Part shown: positions 56,991 to 64,000 of the stretch, in pieces
How the letters are laid out: each line of letters begins with the position of its first letter
Numbering within the stretch: the stretch's first letter is position 1
From: Actinomycetes bacterium
GTDB taxonomy: Bacteria > Actinomycetota > Actinomycetes > Streptosporangiales > Streptosporangiaceae
Reading direction: 5' to 3'
Length of the DNA stretch: 64,000 bases
Assembly: GCA_021793235.1 (NCBI GenBank)
Contig: JAJYTD010000001.1
Coordinates: 434,001-498,000 of the forward strand
Notes under the pieces: model-generated
Told to the model about the DNA's origin: nothing
What the model saw: only the letters and a program-made list of their open reading frames with translations
Database searches by the model: none
Position numbers and translations under genes: made by a program

Positions 56991-57368
56991 GTGGCACGCG
57001 TGAAGCGGGCTATCAACGCCAAGAAGAAGCGTCGGGTCGTCCTTGAGCGCGCCAGCGGCTACCGCGGCCAGCGGTCGCGCCTGTACCGCAAGGCCAAGGA
57101 GCAGATGCTCCACTCGATGACCTACGCCTACCGGGACCGCAAGGACCGCAAGGGGCAGTTCCGTCGGCTGTGGATCCAGCGCATCAATGCCGGGGCGCGC
57201 GCCAACGGTCTGACCTACAACCGGTTCATGCAGGGCTTGAAGGCGTCGGGTATCGAGATCGACCGCCGCATGCTGGCCGAGCTCGCGGTGAATGACGAGG
57301 CGGCCTTTGCCGCGCTTGTCGAGACCGCCAAGAAAGCGCTGCCGGCCCCGGCCCGGTCCGCGGCCTGA
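56991..57368 (+). CDS. rplT: Ribosomal protein L20
   Basis: The product is 125 residues from GTG 56991 with GAGGAG upstream. The start [14 protein letters not shown] and the Ala-Ser-Gly-Tyr-Arg-Gly-Gln-Arg-Ser segment are typical. L20 is an early 50S assembly protein and in other bacteria represses its own operon by binding the leader or intergenic mRNA. The TrmH-type gene follows 22 bases downstream. Confidence 0.96.
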   Translation: MARVKRAINAKKKRRVVLERASGYRGQRSRLYRKAKEQMLHSMTYAYRDRKDRKGQFRRLWIQRINAGARANGLTYNRFMQGLKASGIEIDRRMLAELAVNDEAAFAALVETAKKALPAPARSAA

Positions 57369-57390
57369 CGGCGCGGCAGAACCTGACGCG

Positions 57391-58242
57391 ATGGCGGGCC
57401 ACGAGTTCACGAGTATCCGGTCGCCCCGTATCAAGGGGGCTCGTCGGCTCGCCAAACGCGCGTTCCGCCAACGTGAGAGGCGTTTCCTGGCCGAAGGCCC
57501 ACAGGCGGTCAGGGAGGCGCTGGCGGCTCCCGGTACAGTCCACGACCTGTACACGACCTCCGAGGCGATGCAGCGGCACGCCGACCTCCTCAGTGCCGCA
57601 CACGCCCGAGACGTCCCGGTCCATCGGGTCAGCCTCGAGGTCATGTCCGAACTCGCGCAGACGGTGACCCCGCAAGGGCTGCTCGCCGTCTGCGATTTCG
57701 TCGATGTCTCCCTGGCCGATGTCGGCCGCATCCGGCTGGCGGCGGTGCTCTCGCACGTCCGCGACCCCGGAAACGCCGGAACGGTCCTGCGCACCGCGGA
57801 CGCCGCAGGGGCTGACGCCGTCATCTTCACCGACGCCTCAGTGGACCCCTACAACGGGAAATGCGTCCGTGCCTCGGCGGGCAGCCTCTTCCACCTGCCG
57901 GTCGTGGTGGGCGTGGGGATCGGCGAGGTGATCGACCACCTGCGCGCCACCGGGGCACGCGTCTTCGCCGCCGACGGCGGCGGAGAGCGGGATCTGCACG
58001 CCGCGGCCGAATCCGGGGATCTCGACGAAAAAGTGGCCTGGGTGTTCGGTAATGAGGCCTGGGGCCTGCCCGAGGAAGCCATAGCACTCACCGATGGCGC
58101 CGTCAGCGTCCCCATCTACGGGGCGGCCGAGAGCCTGAACCTGGCCACGGCCGCCGCTGTCTGTCTCTATACGACGGCGCGCCAGCAGCGGACCCGGGCC
58201 CGCTCATCCCCGCGGCGGCGTGAATATGCACCAGAGGCGTAG
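57391..58242 (+). CDS. TrmH/SpoU-family RNA 2'-O-methyltransferase
   Basis: The product is 283 residues. The N-terminal substrate-binding domain has Arg-Arg-Phe-Leu-Ala-Glu-Gly-Pro. The knotted SPOUT domain carries motif 1 (Val-Arg-Asp-Pro-Gly-Asn-Ala-Gly-Thr-Val-Leu-Arg-Thr), motif 2 (Phe-Gly-Asn-Glu-Ala-Trp-Gly-Leu) and motif 3 (Ala-Glu-Ser-Leu-Asn-Leu-Ala). It resembles the 23S rRNA methyltransferase often found between rplT and pheS, and resistance methylases of the TsnR type share the fold. The exact target nucleotide is unknown. ATG 57391 is by homology. Confidence 0.9.
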   Translation: MAGHEFTSIRSPRIKGARRLAKRAFRQRERRFLAEGPQAVREALAAPGTVHDLYTTSEAMQRHADLLSAAHARDVPVHRVSLEVMSELAQTVTPQGLLAVCDFVDVSLADVGRIRLAAVLSHVRDPGNAGTVLRTADAAGADAVIFTDASVDPYNGKCVRASAGSLFHLPVVVGVGIGEVIDHLRATGARVFAADGGGERDLHAAAESGDLDEKVAWVFGNEAWGLPEEAIALTDGAVSVPIYGAAESLNLATAAAVCLYTTARQQRTRARSSPRRREYAPEA

Positions 58243-58600
58243 CGACCCGGGACGCGGGTAGTTTCCGGCTCCTCGGTTCCGGCCTGGTGGAATCGTCACC
58301 TGCGGTCGCGTTCTGCAGGGCTCGCCGGACGTGTTCCGGCGCTCACGGGTTGCCGGGCGACCCACGGTTGCCGATACCCTCGGACTCTCACCGACAGATC
58401 ACCGTGCGCGCCGTGCCGACCTGCGCCGATCCGGTACCGCATGGTCGGCTTTGGCTGGTTCGGAGCGTAGTCGTCCTATTCGGCGGGTACAGGTCTTCGG
58501 TGATGCAGGGAGCGGGTGCGATCCAGGACGCCATAGTCGGTGCAACGGTGTCGCACTGTCAGGGGCGCGTACGGTCACACGAGGGCGTGGGGAGGCGGTC
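58243..58600. other. Intergenic region upstream of the PAS histidine kinase
   Basis: The 358 bases lie before the chosen GTG. The kinase frame is open through most of it, but the composition is not protein-like. A possible promoter has TTGCCG (58350) and TACCCT (58375) with a long 19-base spacer. The phrase ACGG(G)TTGCCG is repeated at 58345 and 58364. Confidence 0.35.
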
Positions 58601-59686
58601 GTGGGCGGCGACCATGCGGGGGAGCGGGACGGAGCAGACCCGGGCGGAGCAGGCGCCTCGTTATCCGCCGAGGACCTGCCTGACGGGGTGGTCATCGCCG
58701 ACCGGACCGGTCGCGTGGTCGTGTTCAACAGAATGGCCGCCCGGCTCTTGCGGCGGCCCGCTGATTCTGTTCTGGGCCGTGACTTCCGCGATGCCTTCCC
58801 GCTCTACGACGCTGACGGCCGCAACTGGTGGAAGTGCAGTGATCCCTACGGCGGTCTGCGCACCCGCACCCGCCAGCCCGAGCGCACCCTCTTCCTCGCA
58901 GACGGCCGGGAGATCCTCATGACGGCGCGCTATGTCCGAGACGAGCCCCTGGGAGCCGTCGTCCGGCTCGTCGTCACACTGCGTGACGCCTCCCACCGCG
59001 CTCGGTGGGAGCGCAGCCGTGCTGACCTGGTCTCCACAGTCGCCCACGAACTGCGGTCGCCGCTGACCAGCGTCAAGGGCTTCACCGCGACACTGCTGGC
59101 CAAGTGGGGCCGGCTCACGGAAAAGCAGAAGATCTTCATGCTGGAGACGGTCAACGCCGATGCCGACCGCGTCACCCGGCTGATCACCGAACTGCTCAGC
59201 GTTTCGCGCATCGAGTCCGGCCGGTTGGAGATTCGCCGACAGCTTGTCGACCTGCCCGATCTGGCCCGCAAGTTGATCGCCGGACGGGTGGCCGCGGACG
59301 AGGCCGAGGACCGGTACCGATTGGAGGTGCACGGTCCGCTGCCGGAGATGTGGCTCGACGCGGACAAGATCGAGCAGATCATGGCGAACCTGGTGGAAAA
59401 CGCGGTGCGGCACGGCGCTGGTACTGTCACCATTGTGATCGAGCCGCACGAGGGAGGAGCAGCGGTGTCGGTGCGCGACGAAGGCAAAGGCATAGCGCCT
59501 GAGGCCGTTCCGCGCGTCTTCCGTCGGTTCTGGCGCAGCAGGCGCCGCGGTGGGACCGGCCTGGGGCTGTTCATCGTCAAGGGGCTGATCGAGGCCCACG
59601 GCGGCACGATCACGGTCTGCCGCGCGCCCAGTGGCGGTGCGGAATTCCGATTTACCGTGCCCGCCGACACCCCCGAGTTCGCCTGA
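58601..59686 (+). CDS. Cytoplasmic PAS-domain sensor histidine kinase
   Basis: The product is 361 residues from GTG 58601, with GGAGG 6 bases upstream. A PAS domain (residues ~20-135) is followed by HisKA with Ala-His-Glu-Leu-Arg-Ser-Pro-Leu (phosphorylated His near 150). HATPase has Asn-Leu-Val-Glu-Asn-Ala-Val-Arg-His-Gly, Asp-Glu-Gly-Lys-Gly-Ile and Gly-Thr-Gly-Leu-Gly-Leu-Phe-Ile-Val. No membrane helix is visible, so it senses an internal signal. There is no response regulator next to it. The gene lies between the TrmH-type gene and pheS, genes that are otherwise close together. Confidence 0.9.
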   Translation: MGGDHAGERDGADPGGAGASLSAEDLPDGVVIADRTGRVVVFNRMAARLLRRPADSVLGRDFRDAFPLYDADGRNWWKCSDPYGGLRTRTRQPERTLFLADGREILMTARYVRDEPLGAVVRLVVTLRDASHRARWERSRADLVSTVAHELRSPLTSVKGFTATLLAKWGRLTEKQKIFMLETVNADADRVTRLITELLSVSRIESGRLEIRRQLVDLPDLARKLIAGRVAADEAEDRYRLEVHGPLPEMWLDADKIEQIMANLVENAVRHGAGTVTIVIEPHEGGAAVSVRDEGKGIAPEAVPRVFRRFWRSRRRGGTGLGLFIVKGLIEAHGGTITVCRAPSGGAEFRFTVPADTPEFA

Positions 59687-59810
59687 GCGGACCCGGAACG
59701 GAACACGGCGGGCGGAGTCTTCTGCTTCCTTGTCGGCTTGAGCCCGCAATCCCAGGCGGGCCGTGACGGCCGCCCCGCCTCACCGGGCGAGGGCGGCGAG
59801 GCGATTTACC

Positions 59811-60929
59811 ATGTCTGCATCTAACAATTCATATGATCCGGTTGAAGTGACCTCCCTGCACCCGGACGAGGTCGCCCGGATGCGTGACGAGGCGCTGGCG
59901 GCGATCGCCGGCGCCGCATCCCTGGCGGACCTCAAGGAGGTCCGCCTCGCGCACGCCGGTGACCGTTCCCCGCTTGCCCTGGCCAATCGGGAGATCGGCG
60001 CGTTGCAGCCGACGGCCAGGGCCGACGCGGGCAAGCGCGTCGGCGGCGCCCGCCGCGAGGTCTCCGAAGCCCTCAAGGCGCGGCAAGCCGTGCTGGAGGA
60101 GGAACGCGATTCCCGCGTCCTCGTTGAGGAGGCCGTCGACGTCACCCTGCCGTGGGACCGGGCGCCGCGTGGTGCCCGGCATCCGCTGACGACCGTCGCC
60201 GAACGCATGGCCGACATCTTCGTCGGCATGGGGTTCGAGGTCGCCGAGGGGCCCGAGGTCGAGGCGGAGTGGTTCAACTTCGACGCGCTGAACTTCCTGC
60301 CGGACCACCCGGCCCGGACGATGCAGGACACGTTCTTCGTGGAATCCCGTACGGGCGGTGAATCCGGCCTGGTACTGCGCACCCATACCTCACCGGTGCA
60401 GATCCGCGCGCTGCTCGGCCGTGAACTCCCGGTCTATGTGGTGGCGCCGGGCAAGACCTTCCGTACCGATGAGCTGGACGCCACGCACAGCCCGGTGTTC
60501 CACCAGCTGGAGGGCCTGGTCGTGGACGAGGGCATCACGCTGGCGCACCTGCGCGGTGCGATCGACGCCTTTGTCGAGGGCATGTTCGGCAGTGGCCTGC
60601 GGACCCGCTTCCGGCCCTCTTACTTCCCCTTCACCGAACCGTCGGCCGAGGTCGACATGGAGTGCTTCGTCTGCCGCGGCGCGTCCGTGGGCGACCCGGA
60701 CCGCCCATGCCGCACCTGCAGTTCCGAGGGATGGATCGAGCTGGGCGGTTGCGGGGTGGTCAATCCGCGGGTGCTCACCGCGGCCGGTGTCGACACCGGC
60801 CGCTACAGCGGCTGGGCGTTCGGCCTGGGGGTGGAGCGGACGCTGATGTTCGCCCACGGGGTCCAGGACATGCACGACATGGTGGAAGGCGACGTCCGTT
60901 TCACCTCGGCTTTCGGGATGGAGATCTGA
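59811..60929 (+). CDS. pheS: Phenylalanyl-tRNA synthetase alpha subunit
   Basis: The product is 372 residues. An N-terminal coiled coil is followed by the class II core with motif 2 ([13 protein letters not shown]) and motif 3 (Trp-Ala-Phe-Gly-Leu-Gly-Val-Glu-Arg). An uncommon cysteine cluster (Cys-Phe-Val-Cys and Cys-Arg-Thr-Cys, ~residues 285-305), suggesting a bound zinc, precedes motif 3. ATG 59811 has GAGG upstream. It forms the alpha2-beta2 enzyme with PheT, whose start overlaps by one base. Confidence 0.95.
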   Translation: MSASNNSYDPVEVTSLHPDEVARMRDEALAAIAGAASLADLKEVRLAHAGDRSPLALANREIGALQPTARADAGKRVGGARREVSEALKARQAVLEEERDSRVLVEEAVDVTLPWDRAPRGARHPLTTVAERMADIFVGMGFEVAEGPEVEAEWFNFDALNFLPDHPARTMQDTFFVESRTGGESGLVLRTHTSPVQIRALLGRELPVYVVAPGKTFRTDELDATHSPVFHQLEGLVVDEGITLAHLRGAIDAFVEGMFGSGLRTRFRPSYFPFTEPSAEVDMECFVCRGASVGDPDRPCRTCSSEGWIELGGCGVVNPRVLTAAGVDTGRYSGWAFGLGVERTLMFAHGVQDMHDMVEGDVRFTSAFGMEI

Positions 60930-63433
60930 TGCGCGTCCCTGTTTCCTGGCTTCGGGAGTATGTCGACCTGCCGGCTGACGTAACGGCCCGCGATCTCGCC
61001 GCGAAGCTGATCGCCGCGGGACTGGAGGTCGAGACCGTCGACGAGGTCGGGGCCGACATCACCGGCCCGATCGTGATCGGGCGGGTGACGGCCATCGAGG
61101 AGCTCACCGGCTTCAAGAAGCCGATCCGCTACTGCCGCGTCGACGTCGGCGCGGCCAACGACTCCGGCGATCCGCAGTACATCGTTTGCGGTGCGCGCAA
61201 CTTCACCGAGGGCGACCTCGTCGTCACCGCGCTGCCCGGCGCTCAACTGCCCGGCGGCTTCGCCATCAGCGCGCGCACGACCTACGGCAAGGTGTCGGAG
61301 GGCATGATCTGCTCGGCCGCCGAGCTGAACCTGTGGGATGACCACACCGGGATCATCGTGCTGCCCGAGGGGTTCGCCGAGCCCGGCGCCGACGCCTACG
61401 GGCTCCTCGGGCTGCGCGAGGACGTGCTCGACATCGCCGTCACCCCCGACCGCGGCTACGCCCTGTCGATGCGCGGGGTGGCTCGCGAGGCGGCCGCGGT
61501 CTATGGTGCGGCCTTCCGCGACCCGGCCGACGTCCCAACCGCCTCACAGGCTTCCGGGGGCGGCTACCCGGCGTCGGTGGCCGACCCGGCCATCTGCTCG
61601 CGCTATGTGCTGCGGACGGTCACCGGGTTCGATCCCGAGGCCGCGACTCCTCTGTGGATGAAGCGCCGCCTGGCGTTGACCGGGGTGCGCTCCATCTCAC
61701 TGGCGGTCGATGTCACGAACTACGTCATGATGGAGCTCGGCCAGCCGCTGCACGCCTGGGACCGTGCCAGGCTGCGCGGGCCGATCGAGGTCCGGCTCGC
61801 CCGCAAGGACGAGCAGCTGGAGACGCTGGACCACGTCAAGCGGACGCTGAACCCCGACGACATCCTCATCACCGACGAATCCGGGCCGATCAACATCGCC
61901 GGTGTCATGGGCGGCCTCGCGACCGAGATCAGCGCGACCTCGACCGATGTGGTCATCGAGGCCGCGCACTTCACCGACACCCATATCGCGCGCGCGTCGC
62001 GGCGGCACCAGCTCTCTTCGGAGTCCTCGCGCCGCTTCGAGCGGGGGGTCGACTCCGCCCTGCAGCTGGCCGCCGCCACCCGTGCCGTGCGGCTGCTGGC
62101 CGAGTTGGGCGGTGCCGAGGTCGACCCCGGATACACCGACATCGGGCACGGGGTGGCGCGTGAGCCGATCCCCATGGCCGCCGACCATCCCGGAAGGGTC
62201 GCCGGGGTGGACTACCCGCGCGACCGGGTGGTGGCCCGGCTGCGCGAGGTGGGCTGTACGGTCGTCGACGACGAGGCCGCCGACTCGCTCCTGGTCACCC
62301 CGCCGTCGTGGCGGCCGGACCTCACCGACCGCAATGACCTGGCCGAAGAGGTCATCCGCTATGAGGGCTACGAGAACATCCCGGCGATCGCGCCGCGGGC
62401 GCCCGCCGGCCGCGGGCTCACCGATGGCCAGCGGCTGCGCCGCACCGTCGGCCGCAGTCTCGCCGGTGCGGGCTTCGTCGAGGTGCTCAGCTACCCGTTC
62501 CTGGGCCGGCGGGATTTCGACAAGCTGCAGCTGGCGGCCGATGACGGCCGCCGCTCCGCGCTGAAGTTGGTCAACCCGCTCAACGACGACGAACCGCTGC
62601 TGCGCACCACGCTGCTGCCGGGGTTGCTGAAGACCCTGGTCCGCAATGTCGGGCGCGGGTTCGGCGACGTCGCGCTGTTCGAAATGGGCCTGGTCTACCT
62701 GCCCGGGGCCGACGCGCCCGAGAAGGCGCCGATTCTGCGCGTGGACCGCGGCCCCGCACCAGAGGAGCTGGCCTCGGTCGAGGCCGCGATCCCGCACCAG
62801 CCGCGCCGGGTGGGCGCGGTGCTGGCCGGTGACCGCGAGCCGGCCGGATGGTGGGGTCCGGGGCGCGCGGCGGTCTGGGCGGATGCCATCGAAGCGGCCC
62901 GCGAGGTAGGACGCGCTGCCGGAGTCGAGATGACCGTCAAGGCCGACCAACGGGCTCCGTGGCATCCGGGCCGGTGCGCGGCCCTGTACGTGAGCGTGGG
63001 CGGTGTGACGCGGCTGGTGGGGCATGCCGGCGAGCTGCATCCGCGCGTCGTCCAGGAGTATGGGCTGCCGGCCCGCACAGTGGCGATGGAGGTCGAGCTG
63101 GACGCGATCGAGGCGGCGCGGACCACGGCCCGCGCCCCCGAGATCTCCGCCTATCCGGTCGCCACCCAGGACGTCGCCCTCGTGATCGACGCTTCGATAC
63201 CGGTGAGCGAGGTCGAGGAGGCGCTCCGAGCCGGCGCCGGTCCCCTGCTGGAGAGCGTCCGGCTGTTCGATGTCTACACCGGCGAGCAGGTGGGCGAGGG
63301 GCGCCGGTCGCTCGCTTACAGCCTGCGCTTCCGGGCACCCGACCGGACGTTGAAGGCGGAGGAGATCGCCACGGCCCGTGATGCCGCCGTCGCTGCGGCC
63401 GGCGAGCGCACCGGAGCCGTGCTGCGCGGCTGA
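60929..63433 (+). CDS. pheT: Phenylalanyl-tRNA synthetase beta subunit
   Basis: The product is 834 residues. It has the tRNA-binding OB domain (Ile-Val-Ile-Gly-Arg-Val, ~residues 45-150), B5 and B3/B4 domains with the editing site, and a C-terminal ferredoxin-like anticodon-binding domain ending in Leu-Lys-Ala-Glu-Glu-Ile. The ATG sits in a TGATG overlap with pheS, giving equal expression of the two subunits. No Phe-rich leader peptide is obvious upstream of pheS. Confidence 0.96.
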   Translation: MRVPVSWLREYVDLPADVTARDLAAKLIAAGLEVETVDEVGADITGPIVIGRVTAIEELTGFKKPIRYCRVDVGAANDSGDPQYIVCGARNFTEGDLVVTALPGAQLPGGFAISARTTYGKVSEGMICSAAELNLWDDHTGIIVLPEGFAEPGADAYGLLGLREDVLDIAVTPDRGYALSMRGVAREAAAVYGAAFRDPADVPTASQASGGGYPASVADPAICSRYVLRTVTGFDPEAATPLWMKRRLALTGVRSISLAVDVTNYVMMELGQPLHAWDRARLRGPIEVRLARKDEQLETLDHVKRTLNPDDILITDESGPINIAGVMGGLATEISATSTDVVIEAAHFTDTHIARASRRHQLSSESSRRFERGVDSALQLAAATRAVRLLAELGGAEVDPGYTDIGHGVAREPIPMAADHPGRVAGVDYPRDRVVARLREVGCTVVDDEAADSLLVTPPSWRPDLTDRNDLAEEVIRYEGYENIPAIAPRAPAGRGLTDGQRLRRTVGRSLAGAGFVEVLSYPFLGRRDFDKLQLAADDGRRSALKLVNPLNDDEPLLRTTLLPGLLKTLVRNVGRGFGDVALFEMGLVYLPGADAPEKAPILRVDRGPAPEELASVEAAIPHQPRRVGAVLAGDREPAGWWGPGRAAVWADAIEAAREVGRAAGVEMTVKADQRAPWHPGRCAALYVSVGGVTRLVGHAGELHPRVVQEYGLPARTVAMEVELDAIEAARTTARAPEISAYPVATQDVALVIDASIPVSEVEEALRAGAGPLLESVRLFDVYTGEQVGEGRRSLAYSLRFRAPDRTLKAEEIATARDAAVAAAGERTGAVLRG

Positions 63434-63448
63434 CACAGGCGTGCCCTC

Positions 63449-63490
63449 GTGGCCCCGTTCTCCCGGTTCCGGCCGGAAGAGCGGGGCCAC
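63449..63490 (+). terminator. pheST terminator
   Basis: A 13-bp stem (63449-63461 with 63478-63490, one G-U pair) encloses a 16-base loop, 15 bases after the pheT stop. An A/T-rich stretch follows at 63503-63530 with runs of A and T. Confidence 0.7.
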
Positions 63491-63748
63491 GTTCATGATC
63501 GACAAAAAAATTTTTCTCATATTTTTCCAGCTCACAGGGGGGTTTGAGGGAGTCCGGCAAGGGTAGTTGGCATGGAACCCGTTAAGCCGGGGAGGATTCT
63601 TTGTTTCGTCTCTTGAACCAAGGCGGCTTTGGCGCTTAACCTGCAGGCATCTGCCGCGATCCGGAACGCCCGGGTACTCGCGGAACAGCTGTTTCTTTCG
63701 GTGTTTTCGTGGTGCGTTCTAACGCACAACTCGGCTCGGAGGTCGCTA
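63491..63748. other. A/T-rich intergenic region upstream of the aminotransferase
   Basis: It contains seven A followed by five T near 63504-63516 and a second ATATTTTT run near 63520, the most A/T-rich DNA of the window. It may be a bent upstream promoter element. No gene is evident before the ATG at 63749. Confidence 0.4.
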
Positions 63749-64000
63749 TATGACCGAAACAGTGGTTTCGTATGCGCGCATACCGATGGAGCAGCAGGAG
63801 TCCAGTCGCTTCTGGCACACCTTCTGCGACATGAACACCGTGATTCAGGGCCCGAAGTTCGTGGTCTCCGAGGCCAAGGGCGCATGGCTGTGGGACGACA
63901 ACGGGGAGCGCTATCTCGATGGCACAGCCAGCCTGTGGTACTGCAACGTCGGCCACGGCCGCACGGAGATCGCTGATGCCGTACATCGGCAGCTCACCAA
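63749..64000 (+). CDS. Class III (PLP-dependent) aminotransferase, 5' part
   Basis: The first 84 residues are present and the gene runs off the right edge. Phe-Trp-His-Thr-Phe-Cys-Asp-Met, Lys-Gly-Ala-Trp-Leu-Trp-Asp-Asp-Asn-Gly-Glu-Arg-Tyr-Leu-Asp-Gly and Leu-Trp-Tyr-Cys-Asn-Val-Gly-His-Gly are typical of omega-amino-acid and other class III aminotransferases. The PLP lysine lies beyond the window. ATG 63749 has GGAGG 7-8 bases upstream. The substrate cannot be decided from this part. Confidence 0.88.

Noticed and set aside
59687-59810. Phe leader-peptide attenuator upstream of pheS
   Set aside because: No run of Phe codons in a small frame with a ribosome-binding site, and no convincing terminator.

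Overview
The window is chromosomal DNA of a high-GC actinomycete. Support comes from the strong G/C bias at third codon positions, the frequent GTG/TTG starts, a four-gene conservon (sensor, roadblock, DUF742, GTPase), phosphatidylinositol-mannoside genes and a CebR/CelR-type cellulose-sugar regulon. The ceb-bglC-cebR arrangement and its operator recall Nocardiopsaceae or Streptomyces-like bacteria (Nocardiopsis, Streptomonospora, Thermobifida). That placement is inference, because no rRNA gene is present. I found no rRNA, tRNA, CRISPR array, insertion sequence or prophage. Most of the window is conserved backbone.

Region by region. 1-6.4 kb: a cut-off lipoprotein-like gene, metE behind a cobalamin riboswitch, a Pro/Gly-rich membrane protein, a 53-codon membrane microprotein and a secreted coiled-coil protein. 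6.7-12.7 kb: cebEFG-bglC-cebR for cello-oligosaccharide uptake and hydrolysis, with a perfect CebR operator. 12.8-13.9 kb: two overlapping CxxCxGxG zinc mini-proteins and a degenerate FAH-fold protein. 14.7-19.6 kb: conservon cvnABCD. 19.7-24.3 kb: cyclase, DUF885 peptidase-like protein, TerC, HIT and DCC proteins. 24.3-27.7 kb: pgsA, a PatA-like acyltransferase, pimA and a LemA-like protein (phosphatidylinositol mannoside pathway). 27.9-31.1 kb: pdxS, a Uma2 protein, pdxT and yebC. 31.3-33.7 kb: ruvCAB behind an SOS box. 33.9-37.6 kb: yajC, apt and relA, with no secD/secF between yajC and apt. 37.6-42.2 kb: cupin, DUF349 protein, MBL hydrolase and aspS, with no hisS. 42.3-48.9 kb: a zinc-ribbon microprotein, a PAS-GAF-SpoIIE phosphatase, rarA, a Ser/Thr kinase with an unusual DFG motif, DUF948 and a small DUF6167-like protein. 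49.2-55.4 kb: alaS-ruvX-mltG-aroE. 55.5-58.2 kb: an attenuator-like leader, infC (probably starting with ATC), rpmI, rplT and a TrmH-type methyltransferase. 58.6-64 kb: an orphan PAS histidine kinase, pheST and the start of a class III aminotransferase.

How the genes work together. The ceb genes import cello-oligosaccharides, BglC releases glucose and CebR represses the set. PgsA, the acyltransferase and PimA act in succession on one lipid. PdxS and PdxT form PLP synthase. RuvC, RuvA and RuvB form the resolvasome and appear damage-inducible. RelA and Apt connect stringent response and purine salvage. The infC-rpmI-rplT block supplies translation components.

Several genes lie outside or below ordinary ORF thresholds and were read directly from the sequence: the 5' lipoprotein fragment, the 53-residue membrane protein at 5124 and the 42-residue zinc ribbon at 42476 on the minus strand. 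The observations I would check first are the tandem zinc mini-proteins, the zinc-ribbon microprotein, the ATC start and leader hairpin of infC, and the missing secDF and hisS.
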